From Acidobacteriota bacterium (GTDB lineage Bacteria; Acidobacteriota; Blastocatellia; Pyrinomonadales; Pyrinomonadaceae): 64,000 nucleotides of DNA. Positions 55,026-63,058 of the stretch are shown here, one piece after another; within the stretch, counting starts at the first letter, position 1; each line of letters opens with the position of its first letter. The DNA is taken from the NCBI GenBank assembly GCA_016713675.1, contig JADJOS010000001.1, positions 2,108,001 to 2,172,000 on the forward strand, given 5' to 3'. Below the pieces are notes generated by a model. That model was not told the DNA's origin. It saw only the letters and a program-made list of their open reading frames with translations, and did not search any database. A program made the position numbers and the translations under genes.

Positions 55026-55102
55026 GGTCCCGTAGCTCAGTTGGATAGAGCGTCCGCCTCCTAAGTGGAAGGTCGCTGGTTCGAATCCAGCCGGGATCAC
55101 CA
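55026..55102 (+). tRNA. tRNA-Arg (anticodon CCT)
   Basis: The acceptor stem is GGTCCCG/CGGGATC with one G-T pair. The D arm is GCTCAGTTGGATAGAGC, the anticodon loop CTCCTAA gives CCT, the T loop is GTTCGAATC, and CCA is encoded. Confidence 0.96.
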
Positions 55103-55614
55103 ATTCAGGGGAACTCCCATTCCCGAACATCTTTCGCCGAAATAAATTGTCAAATATCAATCGCAACCGTGGGACAGCGTCTTCGGTGGTTGGTTTGTAC
55201 CTCGCTGATAACAGGCAAGTTACAGCATTAAAGCGAGATCTTTGTCCCGGGCTGTCCCGGGTCTGTCCCGCACCGTTGTGGGAAAGATAACTCTAATAAA
55301 AAGAATAGTTACAGCCATTTTCATAGCTTGTCCCGCTAATTTTCAAAAATACGTAAGACCGTGTCTTACAGGCAGCGTTGCATCTATAATACATCGTATC
55401 ACAAATCGCGAGACGTTTTCAAGCATTTTTGCGGTTACCGACAATCACTTGAGGAAGCTCAAAACTCAATATCGTCGATTTTTTGGAAGTGAGAAGCGAA
55501 TCAACCTTTCTATAGAGTGAACGGAAGCAAAGCGTGTAAAAGCACAGTGGCAAACATTTTCTCACGGTGACACGGCTCGAAGTCTATTCACAAATCTCCA
55601 AATCAAACCTTCAG
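55103..55614. other. gene-free stretch after tRNA-Arg with TGTCCCG repeats
   Basis: About 510 bases hold no convincing gene. A 92-residue ORF at 55242-55520 has no recognisable features. The word TGTCCCG occurs at 55243, 55253, 55264 and 55329 in one orientation, and GGGACAG occurs at 55171 in the other. A tRNA 3' end is a common integration site, so this may be a relic of a lost element. I found no direct repeat of the tRNA end. Confidence 0.4.
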
Positions 55615-55646
55615 CCGCATTGTTTGCTAGACAATGCGGTTTTTTT
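55615..55646 (+). terminator. strong rho-independent terminator without an assigned gene
   Basis: CCGCATTGT and ACAATGCGG form a perfect 9-bp stem with a 7-base loop, then seven T. The nearest plus-strand gene upstream is tRNA-Arg, more than 500 bases away. Confidence 0.88.
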
Positions 55647-55730
55647 CTTTCCCCGCGAAATTCACAAAAGAAACAAAAATAAATCCGTTGGTTTCGTGAC
55701 TTTCGTGATTTTCGTGGGCAATATTGTCTT

Positions 55731-56492
55731 ATGCAGAAAGTCCTGACAGCCGATCAAATGCGCACCGTCGATCGTCTGACGACCGAGAGGTACGGTATTC
55801 CGTCGATCGTTCTGATGGAAAATGCCGCCCATGCCGTCGCACGCGTCATTACCGACAAACTCGGCGGTTCGGTACGGGACAGGCGAATTGTCTTCTTCTG
55901 CGGTCCCGGGAATAATGGCGGAGACGGAGCTGCATTGGCGAGGATCTTGTGGACCCAGGGAGCGAACTGCTTCGTTAGTCTCCTTGGAACTGTCTCTGAA
56001 ACAAAGGGCGACGCACGGATCAATTTCGAGGCTCTCAAGAAGTTTAGTGATCCCGAAAGAACGAACGGCCCAAATGAGAATTGTCTGTTTCTTTCTGAAG
56101 GCAGTGATCTATCAGGCCTCGACGAGATCCATCAGAATGACGATGTTGTGGTTGATGCATTGTTCGGAACGGGACTTTCGCGACCTATAACTGGGGCTGT
56201 CGGAAACTTTATTGAACGTGTCACCCGACAACGGAATCGTTTCAAGCAGTTGTTCGTGTCTATCGACATTCCATCGGGCCTCGATTCGGACAAAGCAGAG
56301 ATCATCGGGCCGGTTTTTCCGGCCGACTGCACAGTCACCTTTACGGCGCCAAAGGCCGCGAACGTAATATTGCCTACCGCACGGAATAATGGCGAGTTAA
56401 CTGTTGCGAACATAGGGTCGCCGCCCGAATTGATCGAAGATCAAACTTCACAGCTTTTCTCGCGGAGCAGGATGACGCTGCAAGATGGTTGA
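55731..56492 (+). CDS. nnr: NAD(P)H-hydrate epimerase domain (N-terminal half of a split Nnr)
   Basis: This 253-residue YjeF_N domain shows MQKVLTADQMRTVDRLTTERYGIP, VLMENAAHAVARV, FFCGPGNNGGDGAALARIL, VVDALFGTGLSRPI, SIDIPSGLDSD and CTVTFTAPK. It epimerises damaged NAD(P)H hydrates. In most bacteria it is fused to the dehydratase domain. Here the frame ends at 56492. One extra T in the TTTT at 56455-56458 would read FLAEQDDAARWLRNTRF straight into the next ORF, so a single-base frameshift has probably split one gene. Both halves could still function separately. Confidence 0.88.
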   Translation: MQKVLTADQMRTVDRLTTERYGIPSIVLMENAAHAVARVITDKLGGSVRDRRIVFFCGPGNNGGDGAALARILWTQGANCFVSLLGTVSETKGDARINFEALKKFSDPERTNGPNENCLFLSEGSDLSGLDEIHQNDDVVVDALFGTGLSRPITGAVGNFIERVTRQRNRFKQLFVSIDIPSGLDSDKAEIIGPVFPADCTVTFTAPKAANVILPTARNNGELTVANIGSPPELIEDQTSQLFSRSRMTLQDG

Positions 56493-57352
56493 GAAACACA
56501 CGCTTTACTAATGATTCCTACAAGAATAAACGCGGTCACGCTCTCGTGATCGCCGGTTCTGAGAGTTATTCTGGTGCGGCGGTTTTGGCGGGGAATGCGG
56601 CCGTTAGGTCGGGTGTCGGGTTGGTGACGTTGGCGGTTCCCGCGGAGATTCGGAGCGAGGTTGCGGCGAGGGCTTTGCCTGATCTGATCGTTCGGCCGTT
56701 CGAGGATGGCGGTGAAATTGACTTCGCCGCTGATGCGATTTTGATCGGCTGCGGCCTCGATGCGAATAACACCGCTAACGAGGCGATGTTCCGTAAGATC
56801 GTGGAGGAGCGAACGACACCGGTTATTGTCGATGCTGGAGCGTTATGGTACTCGAATCCTGAGCGAGGAGAGAACCACCCCGTCGGCGAAACGCCGCCAC
56901 CCCTCCTTGGTAAGGAGGGGAGCCAGAGAGAACTGATCCTAACGCCGCACGAGGGCGAGTTTCTACGACTTTTGGGGACGGACGACAAAATTGCTATCAA
57001 CGACCGTGTTGCTGCTGTTCGCCAATATGCCGTTGCTAACAACGTGATCCTTGTTCTCAAAGGCGAGCGGGTTTTGATCGGTGCACCGGACGGGCGTGTT
57101 GTTGTTAATCCGACGGGGAATTCGGGGCTTGGTAAGGCAGGGAACGGCGATACACTCGCCGGCATTCTCGCGGGCTTTGTCGCTCAAGCCGCAGGGATGA
57201 ATATAGATATATTTGAAACCGTCGTCGCGGCCGTTTATGTCGCAGGAACTGCGGGCGATATTGCCGAAAAGAAATACGGCAAACGCGTGATGACGGCATC
57301 GGATGTTCGGGAATGCTTGACCGAAGCCTTTGATGGGTTGGCTGGAAATTAG
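56489..57352 (+). CDS. nnr: ADP-dependent NAD(P)H-hydrate dehydratase domain (C-terminal half of a split Nnr)
   Basis: This 287-residue ribokinase-like domain shows KRGHALVIAGSESYSGAAVLAGNAAVRSGVGLVTLAVP, LILTPHEGEFLRLLG and the catalytic NPTGNSGLGKAGNGDTLAGILAGF. It dehydrates the S form of NAD(P)H hydrate using ADP. The only available start is a TTG overlapping the upstream stop, in line with a broken fusion. About 16 residues between VDAGALWYSNP and LILTPH come from an inserted palindromic repeat (56874-56921). The missing N-terminal linker and the insertion are both unusual. Confidence 0.85.
   Translation: MRNTRFTNDSYKNKRGHALVIAGSESYSGAAVLAGNAAVRSGVGLVTLAVPAEIRSEVAARALPDLIVRPFEDGGEIDFAADAILIGCGLDANNTANEAMFRKIVEERTTPVIVDAGALWYSNPERGENHPVGETPPPLLGKEGSQRELILTPHEGEFLRLLGTDDKIAINDRVAAVRQYAVANNVILVLKGERVLIGAPDGRVVVNPTGNSGLGKAGNGDTLAGILAGFVAQAAGMNIDIFETVVAAVYVAGTAGDIAEKKYGKRVMTASDVRECLTEAFDGLAGN
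56874..56921. repeat. REP-like double-hairpin element inside the Nnr dehydratase gene
   Basis: The element contains GGCG-AAA-CGCC (56885-56895) and CCCCTCCTT-GGT-AAGGAGGGG (56900-56920). The composition differs from the host gene, and it is read in frame as a Pro/Gly-rich loop. It looks like a dispersed intergenic palindrome that landed in a coding loop. Confidence 0.7.
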
Positions 57353-57390
57353 AACAGTATGGACAGGATGTGCAGGATGAATGAAGAGGA
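57353..57390. repeat. ACAGGATG-type intergenic repeat
   Basis: Near-copies of GGACAGGATG, GCAGGATGA and AGAGGATG follow nnr. They are of the same style as 30694-30720. Confidence 0.6.
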
Positions 57391-57428
57391 TGTTCGCTGG
57401 TCATCCTGTATATTATGTTAATTTTGTG

Positions 57429-57863
57429 ATGGACGAGAAGAAAATAATCTCGAAAAGCTCCGACGACACATTTGTCGTAGGCGAGCGGCTCGGAGCGTCG
57501 CTCGCGGGCGGCGATCTCATCTTGTTGTGTGGCGGTCTTGGTGCAGGTAAGACGCTTTTAACGAAGGGCATTTTGAATGCTTTGGACTATGATATCGACG
57601 AGGTCACAAGTCCGAGTTTTACGCTGGTCAATCTGTATAAGACTGAACGCGTGGACGTGTATCATATCGATCTCTGGCGTTTGGAGGGCAAGATAGACGC
57701 CGCAGCCGCCGTCGGACTTGACGAGATATTGGAAGATGGAAATGCCGTGACAATCATCGAATGGGCGGACCGGCTTAGAAGATCTTCGTTTTCAAATCCG
57801 GTCATTCGTGTCAATATCGAAGGCGACGGTGATGAGCCGCGTGTCATCACCATCGAGCGATAG
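57429..57863 (+). CDS. tsaE: tRNA threonylcarbamoyladenosine biosynthesis ATPase TsaE
   Basis: This 144-residue P-loop protein shows GGLGAGKTLLTKGILNALG-like Walker A (about 36-50), EVTSPSFTLVNLYKTE, VYHIDLWRLE and VTIIEWADRL. It acts with TsaB and TsaD in t6A37 modification. It sits next to nnr, a very common pairing. I place the start at ATG 57429, since the upstream in-frame residues from 57381 do not resemble the family. Confidence 0.93.
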   Translation: MDEKKIISKSSDDTFVVGERLGASLAGGDLILLCGGLGAGKTLLTKGILNALDYDIDEVTSPSFTLVNLYKTERVDVYHIDLWRLEGKIDAAAAVGLDEILEDGNAVTIIEWADRLRRSSFSNPVIRVNIEGDGDEPRVITIER

Positions 57864-57869
57864 ACTCTA

Positions 57870-58430
57870 ATGAAACCGACCAGGATCATACTTATTCTCG
57901 CTGTTCTGACATCATCGCTTATGTCGCAAACACAAATTTCAAATCTGAGATCTCAAATTTCAGATATCAAAGATCCGCTGATCGTGGTCAAAAAATCAAA
58001 GCGGACGTTGGAGCTGTTTGACGGCACGCGACTCGTAAAAAAATACAAGATGGTCCTGGGTTTTGCACCGACCGGCGACAAAGAGGTCGAGGGCGACGGG
58101 CGGACGCCTGAGGGCGAGTTTTATGTGTTCACCAAGAATGCTGAGAGCCGTTTTCATCTCTCGCTCGGCATTAGCTATCCGGCTCCGGACGATGCGAAAC
58201 GCGGGCTTGCAAAGAGTTTGATAACCGCCGAAGAAGCGGAGGCGATACAAAAGGCCATCGCGGAGAAAGGAATGCCGCTGCAAAAGACTGCGCTGGGCGG
58301 AGAAATCTACATTCACGGCGGCGGAATTGATAACGACTGGACCGACGGCTGCGTCGCTCTAAAAGATGAAGAGATCACCGAATTGTTCAATGCGGTGCCG
58401 GTCGGAACTAAGGTGCGTATTTTGCAGTAG
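57870..58430 (+). CDS. exported L,D-transpeptidase (YkuD domain)
   Basis: This 186-residue protein has a signal peptide (about 1-20). Its YkuD domain begins at PLIVVKKSKRTLELFDGTRLVKKYKMVLG, passes KEVEGDGRTPEGEFYVF, and reaches the catalytic block IYIHGGGIDNDWTDGCVAL with His149 and Cys161. The family forms 3-3 peptidoglycan cross-links or attaches proteins. Residues 21-35 (TQISNLRSQISDIKD) are encoded by a palindromic repeat-like stretch. Confidence 0.9.
   Translation: MKPTRIILILAVLTSSLMSQTQISNLRSQISDIKDPLIVVKKSKRTLELFDGTRLVKKYKMVLGFAPTGDKEVEGDGRTPEGEFYVFTKNAESRFHLSLGISYPAPDDAKRGLAKSLITAEEAEAIQKAIAEKGMPLQKTALGGEIYIHGGGIDNDWTDGCVALKDEEITELFNAVPVGTKVRILQ
57933..57966. repeat. palindromic AAATTTCA repeat in the L,D-transpeptidase leader
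   Basis: CAAATTTCA occurs twice (57933-57941 and 57954-57962) around the perfect palindrome TGAGATCTCA. It lies in frame between signal peptide and mature domain. Confidence 0.55.
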
Positions 58431-58504
58431 CGATCCGCCCAAAAATGTAACATCGATTTTCTTTGTCATCGCTTGCGGCTGTTTTATAATTTAGGCCGCT
58501 TGTT

Positions 58505-60640
58505 ATGACGCTTTCAACGGAAAACCAGAATAAAGAGATCCAATTGGCAGAATCATTAAAGCAAAATGTGCCTGAGTTTGACGGCAATCCGCTGTTCAAT
58601 CGCGAATTGAGTTGGCTCGAATTCAACCGCCACGTGTTGGATGAAGCGACTGACGACACGCTGCCCGTGCTTGAGAGGCTGAAGTTCCTTTCGATCTTTT
58701 CGACCAACTTGGACGAGTTCTTCATGATTCGCGTCGCCGGACTCAAAGAGCAGATCGCCGAAAGCGTCGGGGAGCTCTCACCCGATGGCATGTCGGCTTC
58801 CGAACAGCTCCGCGAGATCTACAAACGTCTGAGGCCAATGCTCAAGCGGCAAGTGTCTTACCTCGGCGAAAACGTATTTCCGGCCCTGCAGAAAGCTGGA
58901 ATCTCGATCGAGGCCTATTCGTCGCTTACAGCCCGTGAGCGAAAGACGCTTGATAAGTATTTTCGCGACAATCTTTTTCCTATTCTGACGCCGCAATCTG
59001 TCGATTCCAGTCATCCGTTTCCCTATATTTCAAACCTGAGCCTGAACCTGGGGCTGATAATTGAGCCGAACCGGGCACTGACGCAGCCAAATCTAAGATA
59101 TCTCTTTAAGCAAAAGCGATTCGGGCGAATCAAACTGCCGCCTTCGGTGCCGCGTTTGATACCGATCAATGAGAAGAAAGGCCGCTATGCATTGCTCGAA
59201 GAGGTGATCGCGGCAAACGTGTCTGAACTGTTCCCGAACATGAAAACGAGCGAGGCGTTCCTATTTCGAGTGACTCGGGACGCAGATATCGAGCTTCGTG
59301 AAGATGAAGCCGGTGACCTGATGCGAACGCTCGAACGCGAATTGCAGCGCCGCCGCGACCGTTTTGCCGTGCGACTCGAAGTTTCAACATCGATGCCGGA
59401 GAAGATGCTCAAACTGCTAACGACCGGCATTGGATTGAGCGACGACGATGTCGAACGCATCGACGGGTTTGTCGATATACCAGACTTGATGCAGTTATAT
59501 TCGCTCGACCGGCCCGACCTCAAAGATAAGCCCATACATTCGATGCAGGTGTCGGCGTTTCAGGGACGGAAGAACATTTTCGAGGCGATCAAGCGGCAAG
59601 ATGTATTGCTGCATCATCCGTATACGTCGTTCAATGCCGTGACAGATTTTGTCGCGGAGGCGGCCGAAGATCCGAGCGTTCAGGCGATCAAGATATGTCT
59701 TTATCGTGCCGGAAAGGACTCGCCGATCGTGAGTTCTCTGATACGTGCAAGCCGTTTAGGCAAACAAGTGACCGCTCTCGTCGAACTAAAGGCACGGTTT
59801 GACGAAGAGAACAACATCGAATGGGCACGGCGGCTCGAGAACGAAGGCGTTCACGTCGTTTACGGCATCAGCACCCTCAAAACACACTCGAAAGTCCTGC
59901 TGGTGATCCGACGGGAAAAGGACAAACTCGTTCGTTACGTCCATCTCGCGACCGGTAACTACAATCCATTCACGTCGCGGATCTACACTGATCTCGGCAT
60001 CCTAACGGCGGACGAAGAGATCACAGCCGACGCATCGAACCTTTTCAACTTCCTTACCGGCTATTCGCAACAGGACAAATATCAGCGACTTCTCGTTGCC
60101 CCGCTGCATTTGCGTCAGCGTTTGATCGAGCTGATCCGCCGTGAGAGAAAGAACAAACTGGCGAAAAAAGAAGCAAGTATCGTCATCAAGGTCAACAGCC
60201 TGACGGACGTTGAATTGATCAATGAGCTGTATGAAGCATCAAAGGTCGGTGTTGAAATAGATCTGATCGTTCGCGGGATATGTACGCTTCGTCCGGGAAT
60301 AAAAGGTCTGTCGGAGAATATCCGTGTTAGGTCTGTGATCGGGAGGTTTCTCGAACACAGCCGCGTTTTCTGGTTTGCCAACGGTGGAGCGCCCGAAATA
60401 TTCATCGGCAGTGCCGATCTGATGCACCGGAATATGGACAGGCGTGTCGAAGTTCTGACGCCGATACTTGATCCCGAGATCAAAACCTATCTGAAGGACA
60501 CGCTTTTGGCGGCATATTTGCGCGATGTGATCAATGTCCGCACGCTTCGAAGTGACGGTACATACAGACGGCACGCACAGAGGACGGGCGGAGGTTTTGA
60601 TTCGCAGATGTCGTTTGTCGGTCAGGAAATTGCTGGTTAG
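58505..60640 (+). CDS. ppk1: polyphosphate kinase Ppk1
   Basis: This 711-residue enzyme makes polyphosphate from ATP. The N-terminal domain shows FNRELSWLEFNRHVLDEA and LKFLSIFSTNLDEFFMIRVAG. The middle shows HHPYTSFNAVTDFV and QAIKICLYRAGKDSPIVSSLIRA. The phosphohistidine motif ISTLKTHSKVLLVIRRE and the later IGSADLMHRNMDRRVEVLTPI supply the two catalytic His. Length is normal. Its TAG overlaps the stop of the convergent CYTH gene. Confidence 0.96.
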   Translation: MTLSTENQNKEIQLAESLKQNVPEFDGNPLFNRELSWLEFNRHVLDEATDDTLPVLERLKFLSIFSTNLDEFFMIRVAGLKEQIAESVGELSPDGMSASEQLREIYKRLRPMLKRQVSYLGENVFPALQKAGISIEAYSSLTARERKTLDKYFRDNLFPILTPQSVDSSHPFPYISNLSLNLGLIIEPNRALTQPNLRYLFKQKRFGRIKLPPSVPRLIPINEKKGRYALLEEVIAANVSELFPNMKTSEAFLFRVTRDADIELREDEAGDLMRTLERELQRRRDRFAVRLEVSTSMPEKMLKLLTTGIGLSDDDVERIDGFVDIPDLMQLYSLDRPDLKDKPIHSMQVSAFQGRKNIFEAIKRQDVLLHHPYTSFNAVTDFVAEAAEDPSVQAIKICLYRAGKDSPIVSSLIRASRLGKQVTALVELKARFDEENNIEWARRLENEGVHVVYGISTLKTHSKVLLVIRREKDKLVRYVHLATGNYNPFTSRIYTDLGILTADEEITADASNLFNFLTGYSQQDKYQRLLVAPLHLRQRLIELIRRERKNKLAKKEASIVIKVNSLTDVELINELYEASKVGVEIDLIVRGICTLRPGIKGLSENIRVRSVIGRFLEHSRVFWFANGGAPEIFIGSADLMHRNMDRRVEVLTPILDPEIKTYLKDTLLAAYLRDVINVRTLRSDGTYRRHAQRTGGGFDSQMSFVGQEIAG

Positions 60641-61194
60641 GCCGTCTGGGTCTTTTCAAAGCGTGCTTCCATTACGGTCCCGATCTGCTTGCCGAACTTT
60701 GCCGTTAGCCGCGGATAACCGCGGGATTCATTTTCCAGGTGTTCAATGCCTAGTAGTTTCTCCGTAGCAAGAATGTCCTCGATAGCTCCTTCGATCTCCA
60801 TGTAATAACCGAAAGGCAGCTCATCCAACACGACCTCTGTGTTCCCGAGGTGCCATGCCTTGCGGTGCTTTTCGTAAACTACCGAAAGTACATATCCAAG
60901 CCGTTCGATGATCGCCTCAATTGCGTCAACGTCCTGGACGATCGTCTCGTGTTCGATCTGGTGCTTAAAAGCGGCCTGACTGCCGACCTTTTCTTTGTAC
61001 GTCAGTACCGTCTTTTCGGGCGTCTTGCGGAGCCTGAGTACGGCTCCGCGTTCGTCTAAGACCCCGCCTCGATGCAGATAATTCTCCTCAAACGTTTCGT
61101 ACGCGAACATCGCCCCGATCTCACCTAGTTTTGCCGTCAATTCGACCAGAAGTTTCTTGTCGATCTTGTACTTCTTCTCAATTTCGAACGCCAT
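60637..61194 (-). CDS. CYTH-domain protein (class IV adenylate cyclase / thiamine triphosphatase-like)
   Basis: This 185-residue protein shows the family signature FEIEKKYKID (ExExK) near the N-terminus. It continues with ENYLHRGGVLDERGAVLRLRK, TVLTYKEK, YEKHRKAWHLGNTEVVLDELPFGYYMEIEG. CYTH proteins bind triphosphates or polyphosphate, and members are cyclases, triphosphatases or polyphosphatases. Convergence onto ppk1 with overlapping stops hints at polyphosphate chemistry, but the cyclase-like (CyaB) subtype fits as well. The ATG at 61194 is chosen because the family begins there. Confidence 0.9.
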   Translation of the reverse strand: MAFEIEKKYKIDKKLLVELTAKLGEIGAMFAYETFEENYLHRGGVLDERGAVLRLRKTPEKTVLTYKEKVGSQAAFKHQIEHETIVQDVDAIEAIIERLGYVLSVVYEKHRKAWHLGNTEVVLDELPFGYYMEIEGAIEDILATEKLLGIEHLENESRGYPRLTAKFGKQIGTVMEARFEKTQTA

Positions 61195-61341
61195 TAGATA
61201 GATAGTAGAAAATAAGCGAAAATAGGGCAAACTGCGGTATTAGTTGGGTGGACAACTTGACTCGATCTGACCTATAACCGATACTTGAAAAAAGGTCAGG
61301 TATTAAGCCTGATGCTTTGATACTGAAAACAGAGGAAATAT

Positions 61342-61785
61342 ATGCCATACCCAGAAATGATGATCTACGGAATGCGTGCTGAGCTCGCGGAACTCGGGAT
61401 CGAAGAAGCAAAAACCAGTGAAGCAGTGGTCGAAGCCATAGAAAACACAAAAGGCACATTGATGGTCGTCGTCAATTCGGTCTGCGGCTGCGCTGCTGGC
61501 GGAGTCCGTCCGGGCATCGCGATGGCCCTGCAGAATTCGGAGAACAAACCTGACCGAGCCATCACCGTGTTTGCGGGTGCCGACATTGACGCCACCGACA
61601 CGGCACGTGAGCATTTTACAGGTTATGCACCGTCATCGCCGGCGATCGGCTTTATTCAAGACGGCAAGCTCGTGCAGATGTTCGAACGCCGCGACCTCGA
61701 AGGCCGCAATCCGATGGTGATCGCTCAGGCATTGATCGAAACGTTTGATACGCATTGCGCGAAAACCGAAGCCGCAAACAACTAG
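61342..61785 (+). CDS. BrxA/BrxB-family bacilliredoxin
   Basis: This 147-residue protein opens with MPYPEMMIYGMRAELAELGIEEAKT and has the active CGC motif at Cys48-Cys50 (VVVNSVCGCAAGGVRPG). It ends with SPAIGFIQDGKLVQMFERRDLEGR. Bacilliredoxins remove bacillithiol from oxidised proteins. Whether this organism makes bacillithiol cannot be told here. Length matches YphP/YqiW. Confidence 0.94.
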   Translation: MPYPEMMIYGMRAELAELGIEEAKTSEAVVEAIENTKGTLMVVVNSVCGCAAGGVRPGIAMALQNSENKPDRAITVFAGADIDATDTAREHFTGYAPSSPAIGFIQDGKLVQMFERRDLEGRNPMVIAQALIETFDTHCAKTEAANN

Positions 61786-61806
61786 ATATAGTTTTCAAAG
61801 ATCATG

Positions 61807-61836
61807 AAAACCGCTCTTTCGAGGGCGGTTTTTTTG
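61807..61836 (+). terminator. terminator of the bacilliredoxin gene
   Basis: AAAACCGCTC and GGGCGGTTTT (one G-T pair) flank a 6-base loop, followed by T. Confidence 0.85.
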
Positions 61837-61854
61837 TTGAGTTTTGACAAGCAG

Positions 61855-61965
61855 CCTCACTCCGGTCTCTGCGAGGCCCCCCGTGTGCTCTGCGCGGAAT
61901 TCTTGGTAAGGTCTTTCCAAGCAGAGAATGCAAAGAAAGACGCCGAGTACGCTGAGAAATCGCTT
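61855..61965. repeat. imperfect inverted CTCTGCG-type intergenic repeat
   Basis: TCTCTGCGAGGC, GTGCTCTGCGCGGAATT on one side and CAGAGAATGCAAAGAAAGACGC, GAGTACGCTGAGAAA on the other are complementary-style variants of the word CTCTGCGT. The stretch carries a 75-residue ORF that I do not believe is a gene. Confidence 0.55.
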
Positions 61966-62086
61966 GATGCTAATAATAGTTTCAAAGTGATCCGGCTGCG
62001 GGTCAAGATATCTATTGCGTCAAACCACTGATAATCGTTAAACTAAAAGTGGTTATCGTTTAGCGACACTTCGTAACCTGCACAAA

Positions 62087-62533
62087 ATGTCCATCAGCCA
62101 AAGACAACATGTTCGGTTCTCGCTCGATATACCAGCATGGATATTCAACAAGAACGGCGAAAAACAAGAGACGCGGCTCCAGCAGATCTCGATCGGCGGC
62201 TGCTTTACAGGCTGGGAAGAAAATATCTACATCGGCGATGAATTTCGTATGGAGATCCCGCTGCCCAATGGCAACTTTCTCCCGCTGGCATGCAAAGCCT
62301 TATACCGTTTCGAAGATACGGGCATCGGCGTCCGGTTCACCGACGTTTCGCAGTTCGAACAATCGCTGATTTCAAATATCATCGCCCATCGCCTCGACGA
62401 AGAGGGCGTGCCGCTCCAGATCGATCCGTTTCACACGCCGCCCTCATTCGTGGCCGAACAACCAAGCCCACGTGTGACCGACATACGGCAGAAACGCGAC
62501 AGCATCCTCGAACACATCATGGCTCCGGAATAG
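62087..62533 (+). CDS. PilZ-domain protein
   Basis: This 148-residue protein has a PilZ domain at about 4-105. Arg6 and Arg10 give the RxxxR c-di-GMP switch (QRQHVRF), and QISIGG (33-38) stands for the (D/N)xSxxG motif with Gln in the first position. The rest reads GDEFRMEIPLPNG ... GIGVRFTDVS. It probably binds c-di-GMP; the altered motif leaves some doubt. The C-terminal 40 residues are not part of the domain. Confidence 0.88.
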   Translation: MSISQRQHVRFSLDIPAWIFNKNGEKQETRLQQISIGGCFTGWEENIYIGDEFRMEIPLPNGNFLPLACKALYRFEDTGIGVRFTDVSQFEQSLISNIIAHRLDEEGVPLQIDPFHTPPSFVAEQPSPRVTDIRQKRDSILEHIMAPE

Positions 62534-62537
62534 CCGT

Positions 62538-63026
62538 TTATTGCGGCTTTGGCGGCTGCGGCGGTCGAATTCCCGTATATTGAGCCGAGGCTATTTTCCA
62601 CAAATCTCTGTCCTTTTTCAAAACATACGTTGCTCGAATGCTACGCGGCGGCATCGGTTTGCCGTCGGTCGTCATTGTGTAATTGAGCCGCACGATGACG
62701 ATAGCCAATTTGCCGTAATTGCGGATCGAGTGCTCGGCCGCCTCGACGGAAGTCTTTACTTTCGCCGCCGCAGCCTTTGCCTCCGGCGAGTAAAAACCGA
62801 GGACCTTTTCCCGCGGATCAAATTCGCCGACCGGCGAGATCTCGATGTAATCAGCCGTAAGGATGCTGTCGATGGTCTTGGCGTCGTATTCGGTTTGGGC
62901 AGTTACCATTTGGCTGACGATCGCTTTGAGTGCGTGGTCGTCCTTGCTTTGCGCCTGCGAAACGGACACGCAAACGGCCATCGAGAGAATAAATGCAGTG
63001 AGTATATGGTTGAACTTCATAGTCAT
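62538..63026 (-). CDS. exported SnoaL/DUF4440-like (NTF2-fold) protein
   Basis: This 162-residue protein has a signal peptide (ends SQAQ). An NTF2-like domain follows: HALKAIVSQMVTAQTEYDAKTIDSILTADYIEISPVGEFDPREKVL ... IVRLNYTMTTDG ... ATYVLKKDRDLWKIASAQYT. These domains are generic small-molecule-binding cups; no substrate can be assigned. A second ATG two codons downstream is an alternative start. Confidence 0.85.
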   Translation of the reverse strand: MTMKFNHILTAFILSMAVCVSVSQAQSKDDHALKAIVSQMVTAQTEYDAKTIDSILTADYIEISPVGEFDPREKVLGFYSPEAKAAAAKVKTSVEAAEHSIRNYGKLAIVIVRLNYTMTTDGKPMPPRSIRATYVLKKDRDLWKIASAQYTGIRPPQPPKPQ

Positions 63027-63058
63027 TTTAATACGACTTATGAATCGTTTTGTTTCGG

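Noticed and set aside
54984..55166. 60-codon minus-strand ORF
   Set aside because: It overlaps the whole tRNA-Arg in antisense.
55242..55520. 92-codon ORF after tRNA-Arg
   Set aside because: It has a GTG/TTG-type start, no ribosome-binding site and no recognisable features, and it spans the TGTCCCG repeats. I treat the region as non-coding.
61804..62031. 75-codon ORF after the bacilliredoxin gene
   Set aside because: It begins inside a terminator hairpin and is translated from a CTCTGCG-type repeat, so it is not a credible gene.
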